Notes: a model not told the origin generated them from the sequence alone. Positions 44,352 to 53,415 are shown, numbered from the stretch's first letter. The stretch is 64,000 nt of DNA from CBFHSF01 sp965661055 (GCA_965661055.1 CBFICS010000002.1:1-64000); one strand, 5' to 3'. Made by a program: numbers and translations.

Positions 44352-44384
44352 AAAAATAAGTCCAAATTTGGACTTATTTTTTTT
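44352..44384. terminator. Terminator downstream of the PfkB gene
   Basis: Long perfect stem AAAATAAGTCC/GGACTTATTTT (44353-44363 and 44370-44380) with an AAATTT loop and a T8 run after it. Confidence 0.8.
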
Positions 44385-44520
44385 CCAACCCTTTAAGATT
44401 AGATATCGTTATAGTGGTAAGTGGAGGTAATTACGTTCCGCCACAAACGTTCTTAAAGGTGATAAAAGGATAAAATCCAATAAAATATTTAAGGGTTCAG
44501 TAGGTGGATTGTTCGATAAC

Positions 44521-44558
44521 CCGGAGTCCGTAAATTTTCCCTAATTTAGGGGCTCCGG
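44521..44558 (+). promoter_or_regulatory. Strong hairpin just upstream of the ECF sigma gene
   Basis: CCGGAGTCC (44521-44529) pairs with GGGCTCCGG (44550-44558, one T-G wobble). After one G-G mismatch, TAAATT (44531-44536) pairs with AATTTA (44543-44548), leaving a 6-nt loop. It ends 9 nt before the sigma-factor ATG and lacks a following T run, so it is not a usual terminator. It could be an mRNA structure controlling initiation or a palindromic DNA site. The rest of the 44385-44567 stretch holds a smaller GTGG-a-GG / CC-g-CCAC hairpin and no gene. Confidence 0.7.
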
Positions 44559-44567
44559 ATTTGTACT

Positions 44568-45131
44568 ATGGAAGTATCAAAAGAACTAATTAAGCGCTGT
44601 AAAAAGAATGAGAGCAAAGCACAGTTTGAACTGTATAAGCTTTGCTATGGTTCTTTAATGGGCGTTTGTTTGCGATACGAAAAGAACAAGGAAGACGCCG
44701 AGGAACTCTTAAACTTGGCTTTTTATAAAATATTAACCAAGTTAGACAAGTACAAAAAAGACGTTCCCTTTGAAGCTTGGGCTCGAAGAATTACCATCAA
44801 TACAATTATTGATGAATTCCGAAAAAAAGCAAGAGATCGCCATACATTTTATGACGATCTAGAAGTGAATGTCCCTGTATCAACCATGGACTTTAACGAA
44901 GCAGATCAAAAATTTGACGCTGAAGAGTTAGAAATCATGATTAGGCAATTGCCTCCTGTTAGTCAAAAAGTGTTTAACCTTTATGTAATTGAAGGTTACA
45001 ACCACAGGGAAATTGCGGATATGCTCGGCATTAGTGAAGGAACTTCCAAATGGCACCTCTCAACATCGAGAAAGTCCATTAAGGAAATGTTAAAAAAAAT
45101 TATTAATAAAGTTGCACTGTTTCTGTTATGA
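44568..45131 (+). CDS. ECF-type RNA polymerase sigma factor
   Basis: 187-residue extracytoplasmic-function sigma-70 protein. Region 2 spans about residues 20-90 (AEELLNLAFYKILTKL, then FEAWARRITINTIIDEFRKK). Region 4 is near 130-180, with the helix-turn-helix HREIADMLGISEGTSKWHLS. It overlaps the downstream membrane/barrel gene by 4 bp (ATGA), so the partner is probably its anti-sigma. A strong hairpin lies right before the start codon. Its target promoters are not evident from the window. Confidence 0.94.
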   Translation: MEVSKELIKRCKKNESKAQFELYKLCYGSLMGVCLRYEKNKEDAEELLNLAFYKILTKLDKYKKDVPFEAWARRITINTIIDEFRKKARDRHTFYDDLEVNVPVSTMDFNEADQKFDAEELEIMIRQLPPVSQKVFNLYVIEGYNHREIADMLGISEGTSKWHLSTSRKSIKEMLKKIINKVALFLL

Positions 45132-46453
45132 CAGAAAAAGAATTAGAAACGCTTTTTAGAAAAAAACTTGAAAACCGCACGGTTGAGTTTGACCCAAAGT
45201 CTTGGGAAAAAATGAAGCCTATGCTCAAGGATTTCAAAGCAAGCCCTGTTTGGTGGAAAACCAGACAAGCGGCCATAGTTTCTGGTATTATTGGAGTTTC
45301 TGCGGCAGCCTACTTTACTAATCAAACGTCAGAAAGCCCACAGGCTACCCCTGCAGCTAATGACGTAGTGATGGAACAAACATCACCGATAAATAACAAC
45401 TCTGAAGCCCAAACGCTTTCGGTAACCTCTAGTGACATTGAAAGCGCCAATTCTGGAGCTAATGCTACGCAGTCAAACAGCAGCTTGATCTCTAAATCCA
45501 ATGAGAATCAACGATCCATGAATAGATCAGACAATGCATTGTCTGCCTCTGAATCAAGAAACTCATCACTTTCAAACAACAGTTCACTTCAAATTGCTAG
45601 CACCTATAGTGACCGCAACGCAAACACAGCTGATAACCGCCAAGAATACTTAAATTCATCATCATCACTTTCTCAGTCTGATAGATTCTATAATACTAGA
45701 TTCTACGACGAAGTAGAAAATCCTTCTCATTTGGTTTCTGAAGTAATCATTATGCCAGACATGTCTGATTACGAGGTTGAAGAAGATAAGCCAGAAGAAG
45801 AAATTGTTATCACCAAGCCAAACACCCAGAAATCCAGATCAAGCATGCAAGAGTTTATTCTTCTTGCCGGATTTAATGGAAGCATGGCTTATGACAGCTA
45901 CGCTATGGACAATAAAACTCCAGGTGTAAGTTATTTCTTTGGAGCCGAATACAACTACTACTTTTCTCCGAGATACAGCATAAAAACAGGACTTAATTTT
46001 GCTAGCCACGCAAAATTTGAGTGCCTGAGAATAGCGTCAGAAAAGACCTATGACTTCGGTTACACTACCGTAACTGAGCACGTTAGAACAAAGAACTTTC
46101 AATTCTTAGAAATTCCCCTTACCTTAGGAATCAATTTTTCACCGAAAACTAGCCTTCATGTTGGCGGATACGCATCCATGATGGTTAATATGGAAAATGA
46201 GATAACCACGGTAACGGAAACTCCACTAAGCCTTGAACAGGTTGTGGAAAACAAAAATGGCTACACAGATGCATTCTCACGCTGGGATGCTGGACTAAAA
46301 GCAGGTGTGACTTACCGTATGTCAAATCGTTTCCTCTTAGGTGTTGAAGGGACATTTGGGCTTGTAGATCAAACAAAAAATTCTTACTTTAACGAAGATT
46401 TGTTTGATAGAAATATACAAGGAAGAATATACGTAGGTTATAAACTGTTCTAG
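45128..46453 (+). CDS. Anti-sigma-like/outer-membrane-barrel fusion protein
   Basis: 441 residues in three parts. The first 55 residues are cytoplasmic-looking and resemble anti-sigma N-termini of Bacteroidota (TEKELETLFRKKLEN, FDPKSWEKMKPML). One hydrophobic helix follows (QAAIVSGIIGVSAAAYF, about residues 56-72). A Ser/Asn/Gln-rich linker of about 165 residues comes next, then an outer-membrane-type barrel (QEFILLAGFNGSMAYDSY, SIKTGLNFASHAKF) ending IYVGYKLF. If intact in the cell, it would run from cytoplasm to outer membrane. Translationally coupled to the sigma gene. The anti-sigma role is inferred from position and N-terminal resemblance. Confidence 0.8.
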   Translation: MTEKELETLFRKKLENRTVEFDPKSWEKMKPMLKDFKASPVWWKTRQAAIVSGIIGVSAAAYFTNQTSESPQATPAANDVVMEQTSPINNNSEAQTLSVTSSDIESANSGANATQSNSSLISKSNENQRSMNRSDNALSASESRNSSLSNNSSLQIASTYSDRNANTADNRQEYLNSSSSLSQSDRFYNTRFYDEVENPSHLVSEVIIMPDMSDYEVEEDKPEEEIVITKPNTQKSRSSMQEFILLAGFNGSMAYDSYAMDNKTPGVSYFFGAEYNYYFSPRYSIKTGLNFASHAKFECLRIASEKTYDFGYTTVTEHVRTKNFQFLEIPLTLGINFSPKTSLHVGGYASMMVNMENEITTVTETPLSLEQVVENKNGYTDAFSRWDAGLKAGVTYRMSNRFLLGVEGTFGLVDQTKNSYFNEDLFDRNIQGRIYVGYKLF

Positions 46454-47577
46454 TGAGAGTAAACAAAACCATATTTTTAGGTATTTCTACTCTACTTCTT
46501 TTAGGATGTAAAAAAGAGGTGGAAAAGAAAATCGTTGGCTCTAAAGATCCAGTGTTTTGGCTCGTTTCATCAGACCCTTCCTCACAAGATTCTTCTGTAA
46601 TTTCTGCGGGTGACCATGGTTATTACATGGAGACCTCCTTTGGGATGGACACTTTAGGCTTACCGCATTACTCTGGCTTGCTGGTGAATACCAATGGTCG
46701 TTCTAAAGAGAGTTTTGAGTTTATTTTTCGAGCGAATAGTCATAATTCGTCTAGAGAATTTCCAGATATTAACACTTCTATTTCCGTAGGAGAAGTTCCC
46801 ATTTTGGATAACAACACCATTCAAATAGACTCCACAAAGAGTTACTTCAGTTTTGAACCTAACTATAATAGCGGAGAAAGACTTTACGACTGGAATTTCA
46901 TGGCAACTAACGATTCCTCAAATATTTCAAATCCTACGATAATTGTTGACACTACCTCTTCATTTGATTATGCAGTGTCTCTTGTTACAGAAACTGCTAC
47001 TTGTAACACAAAGACTACTAAGGTTTTTCACGATTTAGCGAATATTTGTTCTGAAGGATTCACCGTTACTTTCGATCCAGTAACAAGCATATTAACTGCA
47101 AAATCTACTGCGAGTATTAATCCGAATTGGATCGTAAACAAGGTAAATCAAGGAGCTTCGGAAAGCTTTTCAATGGTGATTGACTCTCCTAGCACCTACC
47201 TTATCTCTGCCACATTCAATGATCCGTATTGTAAAAACACTACCACGAAAGAAGTTTCAATTTGGGACTTAGCTAAGCCTATTGTTTGTGAAAATGACTT
47301 TACGGTAATCACAAGCCCTGTCGTTACCATCAACCCTGACAAGGAGGGCTCTGTTGAAATTATTTATACCGATCCTATTGGAGAAAAGTACTACAGCTCT
47401 TTAACCAATAACCCAGGAACTTTTACCATTTTAGACATTTCTGAGTACAAATTAAATGTAAACGGTGATAAGACTAAGAAGATCACCTTTGAAGGTACTT
47501 TTGCACTAACACGTGAAGACGGTAAAATAAAACCTTTTGCAGCATTAACAGGAGTTATTGCGGTAGCATATCCATAA
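46453..47577 (+). CDS. Lipoprotein of unknown function in the ECF sigma operon
   Basis: 374 residues, starting with GTG that overlaps the upstream stop by one base. The lipobox LLLGC places the acylated Cys at about residue 19. The body is Ser/Thr/Asn-rich beta structure with PKD-like segments (YDWNFMATNDSS, DYAVSLVTETATCNTKTTKV) and no recognisable catalytic motif. Third gene of the sigma operon and probably a surface or periplasmic protein under the same control. Followed by a strong terminator. Confidence 0.8.
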   Translation: MRVNKTIFLGISTLLLLGCKKEVEKKIVGSKDPVFWLVSSDPSSQDSSVISAGDHGYYMETSFGMDTLGLPHYSGLLVNTNGRSKESFEFIFRANSHNSSREFPDINTSISVGEVPILDNNTIQIDSTKSYFSFEPNYNSGERLYDWNFMATNDSSNISNPTIIVDTTSSFDYAVSLVTETATCNTKTTKVFHDLANICSEGFTVTFDPVTSILTAKSTASINPNWIVNKVNQGASESFSMVIDSPSTYLISATFNDPYCKNTTTKEVSIWDLAKPIVCENDFTVITSPVVTINPDKEGSVEIIYTDPIGEKYYSSLTNNPGTFTILDISEYKLNVNGDKTKKITFEGTFALTREDGKIKPFAALTGVIAVAYP

Positions 47578-47596
47578 AGACAAATTTATTATCCAT

Positions 47597-47628
47597 AAAA
47601 AAGGCGAGTCAGTGACTCGCCTTTTTTT
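47597..47628 (+). terminator. Terminator of the ECF sigma operon
   Basis: GGCGAGTC/GACTCGCC stem (47603-47610, 47614-47621) with a 3-nt loop, A run before and T7 after. It can also serve the convergent DUF4399 gene. Confidence 0.9.
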
Positions 47629-47647
47629 ATGAAAAGAACTTAGCGAA

Positions 47648-48130
47648 TTACTTCACTACCACTTTAATGGTCTTGCTCATTTCAGGTCCAAAACTTTGAT
47701 GAACACCATTAGCGAATTGAAGAGTTAAGGTGTGTTCACCTGGAGTTAACTCAACTTCAGTGTCAACTTGTCCTCCACCAAAGTGAATGTGAGTGTCGTC
47801 CGCAGGAACTACAACTCCTTTTTCAGAGGCTCCTTCATCAATAATTAAATGATGGTGACCCGTTCCTTTTTCTACTTTTCCGGCAGGAACCACGGTAAAA
47901 CCCTCTACTCCCATTTCAACATGAACCGGATTGGTTACTTCTTGACCGTCTTTTAAATTCACAAAAAACACATTGGCGCCTTCTGGAACATAAACAGGAC
48001 TTTCTTCTTCAGCAATGGCTTCCTTTTCACTTTGAGTTAAAGGGTCCATTGACTCTTGTTTTTCTCCTCCATTAGAGCTACAAGAAACCATAAAGGCACC
48101 AGCAGCCATGAACAACAATACTTTTTTCAT
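47648..48130 (-). CDS. DUF4399 domain lipoprotein
   Basis: 160 residues from the ATG at 48130. A TTG 15 nt further upstream would overlap the preceding gene and move the signal peptide inward. The lipobox is VSCSS (Cys17). The conserved DUF4399 core is visible: VFFVNLKDGQEVTNPVHVE, then GVEGF, GHHHLIIDEG, THIHFGGGQ and GEHTLTLQFANG. The clustered His residues suggest metal binding, though no function is established for the family. It lies 4 bp after the biotin carrier gene on the same strand. Confidence 0.9.
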   Translation of the reverse strand: MKKVLLFMAAGAFMVSCSSNGGEKQESMDPLTQSEKEAIAEEESPVYVPEGANVFFVNLKDGQEVTNPVHVEMGVEGFTVVPAGKVEKGTGHHHLIIDEGASEKGVVVPADDTHIHFGGGQVDTEVELTPGEHTLTLQFANGVHQSFGPEMSKTIKVVVK

Positions 48131-48134
48131 CTTT

Positions 48135-48641
48135 CTACTTTTCAAATGTTATTAATAATTGATTTTTCTCAACCGCTTGGGTTGGCTTAACAGAAATCGT
48201 CTTAATTACCCCATCAGTTGGGCTCTTAATTACATTTTCCATCTTCATAGCCTCAAGTACCAAAAGCGGCTGATCTTTTGATACAGAGTCTCCTTCTGAA
48301 ACTTTTATGTCAAGTACCAAGCCAGGCATAGGAGCCTTAACATCTCCAACTTTACCGGCACCTGCAGATGACATTCCAAGTTGATCAAGTAAAACATCGT
48401 ACTTGTCTTTGGTGTTAACCTCGTAACGAATACCGTTTACTTCAATAGAAACAGTCTTTGTTCCATGATCTAAGTGCAATGCATCAACAACGTAAGATTT
48501 ATCATTGTACATAACAGACCACCCTTGATCCGTTTTTTTAATATCTAGAGAATAAGGTGCCTCATTGAGGGTTCCTGATGAAAAATCTGCCTCCTTTGGC
48601 TCTAATGTATATTCAGTATCCTTGATTTTAACCTTGTACAT
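48135..48641 (-). CDS. Biotin/lipoyl attachment domain protein (biotin carboxyl carrier type)
   Basis: 168 residues. The C-terminal biotinyl domain (about residues 98-168) has the biotinylation motif LEAMKMENVI with the acceptor Lys, preceded by APMPGLVLDIKVSEGDSV. The N-terminal half resembles the linker region of acyl-CoA carboxylase biotin carriers. It would serve as the swinging arm of an acetyl- or propionyl-CoA carboxylase, but the carboxylase and transferase subunits are not adjacent. TACCTTTG on the minus strand lies 31 nt upstream. Confidence 0.9.
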   Translation of the reverse strand: MYKVKIKDTEYTLEPKEADFSSGTLNEAPYSLDIKKTDQGWSVMYNDKSYVVDALHLDHGTKTVSIEVNGIRYEVNTKDKYDVLLDQLGMSSAGAGKVGDVKAPMPGLVLDIKVSEGDSVSKDQPLLVLEAMKMENVIKSPTDGVIKTISVKPTQAVEKNQLLITFEK

Positions 48642-48672
48642 AGTAAAATTGATTATTTTCGACCAACTTTTT

Positions 48673-48680
48673 CAAAGGTA
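48673..48680 (-). promoter_or_regulatory. -7 element for the biotin carrier gene
   Basis: TACCTTTG on the minus strand, 31 nt upstream of the ATG at 48641. Confidence 0.45.
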
Positions 48681-48686
48681 AACATT

Positions 48687-50885
48687 ATGACATTTATCCA
48701 TAAAGCTTTCTTACACATTCTTTTTCTAACCTGCACATTCGCGCTTACCGGACAAAACATTGAGCTAGGTGAGGTGATGATTGAAGGAGACAAATCTAAA
48801 AAGGCTCCGATTTACAAAGGGTCAGAAAAAAGGTCTTGGGACCTTATTCACACGGATTTAAAGGTTTCATTCAATTGGCAAAACCAGTCGGTAAACGGTC
48901 ATGCCGATCTTTTACTAGAACCGTGGTTTCTGCCAGACAGCTTGTTGGTGCTAGACGGGAAAAAATTTGAAGACTTGGCTGTTACCGCTACGGTAAATAG
49001 CAAACCCATGGAATTGTCTTTTAGTTATTCGAACAATAAAATCAATATCCGATTTAAAAATGCTATTCAACGAACCGATAAAGTTTTAGTTTCTATTGAC
49101 TACACAGCTTTTCCTAATAAAATAGAAGTAACCGAAGGCCTTGCCATTACGGCAGACAAGGGCCTTTATTTTATCAACCCCTTAAATGACTCTAACGGTT
49201 TTTTACCCCAAATATGGACTCAAGGAGAACCAGAAGCCAACTCTGGGTGGTTTCCTACCATAGACCATCCCAACGAAAGGATGACCACTCGACTTAGTAT
49301 TGAGTTAGACAAAAAATTATCATCCATTTCTAATGGACAATTAGAAAGTTCTGAAAGCCTTGATGAACACACCAAGGTTGATCATTGGGTGATGGCACAG
49401 CCTCATGCTCCTTACCTTGTAATGATGGCTATTGGCCCTTGGCACTTTGAATACGATCAGTGGAAATCAATTCCTCTTGTATATGCAGTAGAGCCTTCAG
49501 AAAAGGGAAACGCCAAAAGAATGTTTCATAAAACTCCTGATATTTTAACCTTTTTCAGTAAAAGATTAGGTGTCAGCTACCCTTGGCCATCTCTTCGTCA
49601 GGTCGTGGTTAGAGAATATGTTAGTGGAGCCATGGAAAACACAACGGGGATTATTTATGGTGACTTTGTCTATACAGATTCTTTGAGTTATCATGACAAT
49701 CCGTATGAAGACATTATAGCCCATGAAATTTTTCACCATTGGTTTGGTGACTTAGTTACTTGTGAATCATGGGGTCAATTGCCCTTGAATGAAAGTTTTG
49801 CAACCTATGGAGAAATTCTTTGGAAGCAACATGCGCATGGACGAGACTCTGCAGATTTTCATCGATATGACGATTTCATGAATTACCTCTATGAATTTTA
49901 CCTTTCTAAAAGAGAGAAGATGATTCGTTTTGATTACGTGGCGATTGACGACATGTTTGACAATCACAGTTATGCTAAAGGTGGACGAATATTACACCAA
50001 TTAAGACATGAGATTGGCGACACTTTGTTTTTTACAGGACTCAACTACTACCTAGAAAAGCACAAGTACCAAAGCGTTGAGATACACCAACTGAGAATGG
50101 CATTTGAAGAAGTTACTGGCGAAGACCTCAATTGGTTTTTTGATCAATGGTTCTTTAATGAAGGTCACCCAGTTTGTCTAACAACAAGGTCATATTCAAA
50201 ATCAAACATTACCGTAACCGTCCAGCAAACTCAGTCATCAGAATTTTATCCAATATATAGGTTCAAGACTGAAGTCGTTTGGAAGGATAAAAAAGGCATT
50301 CACAGCAAGGAAATAGAAGTCAATGAAGAGTATGACACCATAACCTTCGCGGTAAGCGCAAAACCAGAATGGATTTCTGTTGACCCAAGACACCACGCCA
50401 TGGTTGAGTGGGACCACAGGGAAGATTATTCAGAAATATTGACAAAACTTGAGTCCTCACCCTACCCAATTGATAAAATTCAATTTCTTAGCAACCTAGA
50501 ACCCGACGATTCTTTTAAACAGTTTAGAAAGGTATTAGAAATTGCTCTTAAAGATTCATTTCCAGGGGTTGTTTTAGAAGCTTTAAACCTTACTTCAAAG
50601 GCAACCCCAGAAGTTATGGACGACCTAGAGGCCGCCTTAATTTCTCTGGCAAAAAATCACAAAAACACACACGTAAGGTCTCAAGCCTTAAACCTATGCA
50701 GAACCTCTTTAAAGGTAAAAGACGCCAATTTGTACTTATCGGGGAAAAACGCACTTTCGTACAAAGTACAATCAGCCTCACTTTATGGAATGTACTACGT
50801 TCGTGTTCCTGGATTATTAGAGACGGCTAGAAACAAGGCTTCGTTTGCTAAAAAAGAACTGCTGCCTGCCACCCACAGGGTGTGA
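48687..50885 (+). CDS. M1 family zinc aminopeptidase, C-terminus cut by an in-frame TGA
   Basis: 732 residues with a signal peptide (ending FALTGQ). The exopeptidase motif is YVSGAMENTTG and the zinc site is AHEIFHHWFGDLV with the distal Glu in LNESFATYGE. Catalysis should be intact. The last part (from about residue 600) is a helical HEAT-like domain. It stops at TGA 50883-50885, yet the same frame continues open to 51203 with matching composition. A single change (for example TTA to TGA) would explain the stop. The full form would have about 838 residues. Confidence 0.92.
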   Translation: MTFIHKAFLHILFLTCTFALTGQNIELGEVMIEGDKSKKAPIYKGSEKRSWDLIHTDLKVSFNWQNQSVNGHADLLLEPWFLPDSLLVLDGKKFEDLAVTATVNSKPMELSFSYSNNKINIRFKNAIQRTDKVLVSIDYTAFPNKIEVTEGLAITADKGLYFINPLNDSNGFLPQIWTQGEPEANSGWFPTIDHPNERMTTRLSIELDKKLSSISNGQLESSESLDEHTKVDHWVMAQPHAPYLVMMAIGPWHFEYDQWKSIPLVYAVEPSEKGNAKRMFHKTPDILTFFSKRLGVSYPWPSLRQVVVREYVSGAMENTTGIIYGDFVYTDSLSYHDNPYEDIIAHEIFHHWFGDLVTCESWGQLPLNESFATYGEILWKQHAHGRDSADFHRYDDFMNYLYEFYLSKREKMIRFDYVAIDDMFDNHSYAKGGRILHQLRHEIGDTLFFTGLNYYLEKHKYQSVEIHQLRMAFEEVTGEDLNWFFDQWFFNEGHPVCLTTRSYSKSNITVTVQQTQSSEFYPIYRFKTEVVWKDKKGIHSKEIEVNEEYDTITFAVSAKPEWISVDPRHHAMVEWDHREDYSEILTKLESSPYPIDKIQFLSNLEPDDSFKQFRKVLEIALKDSFPGVVLEALNLTSKATPEVMDDLEAALISLAKNHKNTHVRSQALNLCRTSLKVKDANLYLSGKNALSYKVQSASLYGMYYVRVPGLLETARNKASFAKKELLPATHRV

Positions 50886-51203
50886 GCGTCTTTGGGTGAT
50901 GACTCTGACTATGCTTCTTTTATGCAAGTTGTAAAAAGCACCCCCTCTGAACAATGGGGAGATTTTGCGGTTTGTCTTGCCGAATACGCTGCGTACACCC
51001 CAAGTGATTCCATCCGTGAAAACGCAATAAAAACACTTACAGAATGGTCATTAGTTTCCGATGGTAATTATAGGTTCTACGCCAAATATTCATTAGAACA
51101 ACTAGTAACCCTATGGAAAGATCGGTTGGAAAATGATTTCCTTTCAGGACCCGAAAGAAAAAAAATCACACAACTTATTATGCAACAGGAAACACTTGAG
51201 TAA
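50886..51203 (+). pseudogene. Severed C-terminal part of the M1 peptidase
   Basis: In frame with the preceding gene directly after its TGA. It encodes about 105 residues (ASLGDDSDYASFMQVVKS..., EYAAYTPSDSIRENAIKT) that continue the helical HEAT-like region. Only TTG is available as an independent start and no promoter element was seen, so it is probably not a separate gene. Confidence 0.75.
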
Positions 51204-51243
51204 TTAAAGCGTTTTTGAAATTTACTCCCTAAATCAATTGGTG

Positions 51244-51251
51244 TACATTTG
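51244..51251 (+). promoter_or_regulatory. -7 element for rseP
   Basis: TACATTTG, 18 nt upstream of the ATG at 51270. A TTG lies 26 nt further upstream, a longer spacing than usual. Confidence 0.5.
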
Positions 51252-51269
51252 CATCCTTAAAACTCAGAA

Positions 51270-52586
51270 ATGGAACAGGTCTTACAGTTTATATTAAGCT
51301 TATCAATATTAATCGTCCTTCACGAACTAGGTCACTTTATTCCCGCAAAGTTGTTTAAAACTAGGGTAGAGAAGTTTTTCTTATTCTTTGATCCAAAATT
51401 CGCACTATTCAAGAAAAAATTTGGCGAAACCACCTATGGAATTGGCTGGTTGCCTTTAGGCGGATATGTGAAAATTTCTGGGATGGTAGATGAGTCTATG
51501 GACACTGAATCATTAGCAAAGGAGCCCGAAGAGTGGGAGTTTAGAGCGAAACCAGCGTGGCAGCGACTAATAATTATTACCGGTGGAGTAATTGTAAACT
51601 TCATTTTAGGTATTATTATTTATGCTGGTATTATGTCTTATTACGGTGAAGAATACCTACCTATTTCTTCACTAAAATACGGAGTTACTGCAGCAGATTC
51701 ATTGGGCTTGGAATTGGGCATTGAGTCAGGAGACCAAATCATCTCTATCAACGGAAACCAAGTTGAGCGATTTTCAGAAATCCCCATTGAAGTTTTGTTA
51801 GCAGACGAAGGCGGTTCGTTTACGGTTGAAAGGAATAACGAGATCGTTAATCTTCCTATTTCATCAGAGTTTATTTCAAAATTAATCTCAAAAAAATCAA
51901 CGTTAGTTGCCCCAAGACTACCTTTTATTGCAGGTAGTTTTTCTGATTCAAGCGCAGCACAAAAAGCTGGATTAAAATTAGGTGATTCACTCATTGCCAT
52001 CAATGGTCAACCCTTTTACTTTTACGATGAATACCTAAAAGAGTTGCCAAAACACAGAGGCGATACGGTGACCTTAACGGCAGTAAGAAATCACGAAAAA
52101 GTAGAGATTTCCTTTTCTTTTAGTTCGGGAAAAATGGGAGTAGGTCCTGTTCGCGATTATACGCGTTTCTATCCTATTCAATATCAAAAATACCAAGGGT
52201 TTGATGCTTTAAAGGCCGGTTGGAATACCGCGGGTCAAAAGCTATCTTATTACGTAAGACAATTCAAAGTCATTTTTAACCCTGAAACAAATGCCTACAA
52301 AGAGGTTGGGGGGTTTGTAACCATGGCTAAGCAATTTGATTCAGAGTGGAACTGGAGAAAATTTTGGGAGTTCACTGCTTTCTTAAGTCTTATGCTAGGG
52401 TTTTTAAATATCCTTCCTATTCCTGCATTAGACGGGGGACATATGGTCTTTATTCTCTACGAAATGGTAACGGGAAGAGCCCCAAGTACTAAGTTTTTAG
52501 AAAAAGCTCAGATGGTGGGATTCTTTTTGCTGTTAGCCTTATTATTATTTGCTAATGGCAATGACATCATAAAATTGATTCAATAG
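51270..52586 (+). CDS. rseP: RIP metalloprotease RseP (site-2 protease)
   Basis: 438-residue inner-membrane zinc protease that cuts transmembrane segments such as anti-sigma factors. HELGH is at residues 18-22 in the first helix. PDZ-type segments follow (GIESGDQIISINGNQV and AGLKLGDSLIAINGQP), then the C-terminal NILPIPALDGG motif that supplies the third zinc ligand. An anti-sigma-like protein is encoded 6 kb upstream and could be a substrate, but that is speculative. Convergent with the ZIP gene. Confidence 0.95.
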   Translation: MEQVLQFILSLSILIVLHELGHFIPAKLFKTRVEKFFLFFDPKFALFKKKFGETTYGIGWLPLGGYVKISGMVDESMDTESLAKEPEEWEFRAKPAWQRLIIITGGVIVNFILGIIIYAGIMSYYGEEYLPISSLKYGVTAADSLGLELGIESGDQIISINGNQVERFSEIPIEVLLADEGGSFTVERNNEIVNLPISSEFISKLISKKSTLVAPRLPFIAGSFSDSSAAQKAGLKLGDSLIAINGQPFYFYDEYLKELPKHRGDTVTLTAVRNHEKVEISFSFSSGKMGVGPVRDYTRFYPIQYQKYQGFDALKAGWNTAGQKLSYYVRQFKVIFNPETNAYKEVGGFVTMAKQFDSEWNWRKFWEFTAFLSLMLGFLNILPIPALDGGHMVFILYEMVTGRAPSTKFLEKAQMVGFFLLLALLLFANGNDIIKLIQ

Positions 52587-52590
52587 TGTT

Positions 52591-53415
52591 TTAGCCTAGG
52601 CTAACATCAAGAATCATCATCACTAAAAATCCACCTATAAACCCAAGAGTAGCTATATCTGTATAGTTATCTCTTTGGGTTTCTGGAACCACTTCTTCAA
52701 TTACCACGTAAATCATGGCACCTGCTGCAAAAGCTAAAGCGTAGGGCAAAAGAGGTTGCATATAAATTACTGCTACAGCTCCAATTACTCCGGCTATTGG
52801 CTCAACAATAGCTGATAACTGACCATACCAAAAACTCTTTCCTGAAGATACTCCTTGGCGCTTCAAAGGCATAGAGACGGCAATTCCTTCCGGAAAGTTT
52901 TGCAATCCGATACCAATCGCTAAAGCAACCGCAGCCCCTAGCTCTGCCCCATCAATTCCAGCGGCATAGGCTCCAAAAGCGACCCCTACTGCCAGGCCTT
53001 CTGGAATATTGTGAAGGGTAATGGCCAAAACCAATAAGGTTGATTTATGCCAATCGGTTTTAACCCCTTCTTTCTCATCCTTGTTAAAGTTAATGTGCAG
53101 GTGAGGTACCAATTTATCTAAGCCAAAGAGAAATAAAGCTCCTAATGCAAATCCAATGGCTGGCGGCAACCAAGGAATCATCCCTTGGGCTTCACTCATT
53201 TCTATGGAGGGAGCCAGTAAGCTCCAATAACTTGCCGCAATCATTACCCCGCCGGTAAAGCCTAGCATGCCGTCTAACCACTTTCTGCTCAAATTACTAA
53301 ACGGAAAAACAACCGCAGCCCCTAATGCAGTAAGAAACCAAGTAAACATAGTAGCCAGAAGGGCTTGCATTACCCCGTCTAACGAAGTAAACCACTGAGT
53401 CAATTGATCTAACAT
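52591..53415 (-). CDS. ZIP family divalent metal transporter
   Basis: 274-residue inner-membrane permease importing Zn, Fe or Mn. About eight helices are visible. The metal-path helices carry HNIPEGLAVGVAFG (TM4) and QNFPEGIAVSMPL (TM5), as in the GufA/ZupT group, and a third acidic segment is YVVIEEVVPE. A short His stretch (VPHLHINF) lies in the cytoplasmic loop. It overlaps the dtxR-family gene by 1 bp (TAATG), so regulator and importer are translationally coupled. Confidence 0.95.
   Translation of the reverse strand: MLDQLTQWFTSLDGVMQALLATMFTWFLTALGAAVVFPFSNLSRKWLDGMLGFTGGVMIAASYWSLLAPSIEMSEAQGMIPWLPPAIGFALGALFLFGLDKLVPHLHINFNKDEKEGVKTDWHKSTLLVLAITLHNIPEGLAVGVAFGAYAAGIDGAELGAAVALAIGIGLQNFPEGIAVSMPLKRQGVSSGKSFWYGQLSAIVEPIAGVIGAVAVIYMQPLLPYALAFAAGAMIYVVIEEVVPETQRDNYTDIATLGFIGGFLVMMILDVSLG

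Noticed and set aside
44521..44558. Rho-independent terminator before the sigma gene
   Set aside because: No T run follows the stem, and a coding start lies 9 nt away.
48131..48145. TTG start upstream of the DUF4399 lipoprotein
   Set aside because: It overlaps the biotin carrier gene and displaces the signal peptide; the ATG at 48130 fits better.
50883..50885. TGA recoded as a sense codon (selenocysteine or altered code)
   Set aside because: TGA ends other genes in the window and no Cys/Trp or SECIS-like context is evident at this site.
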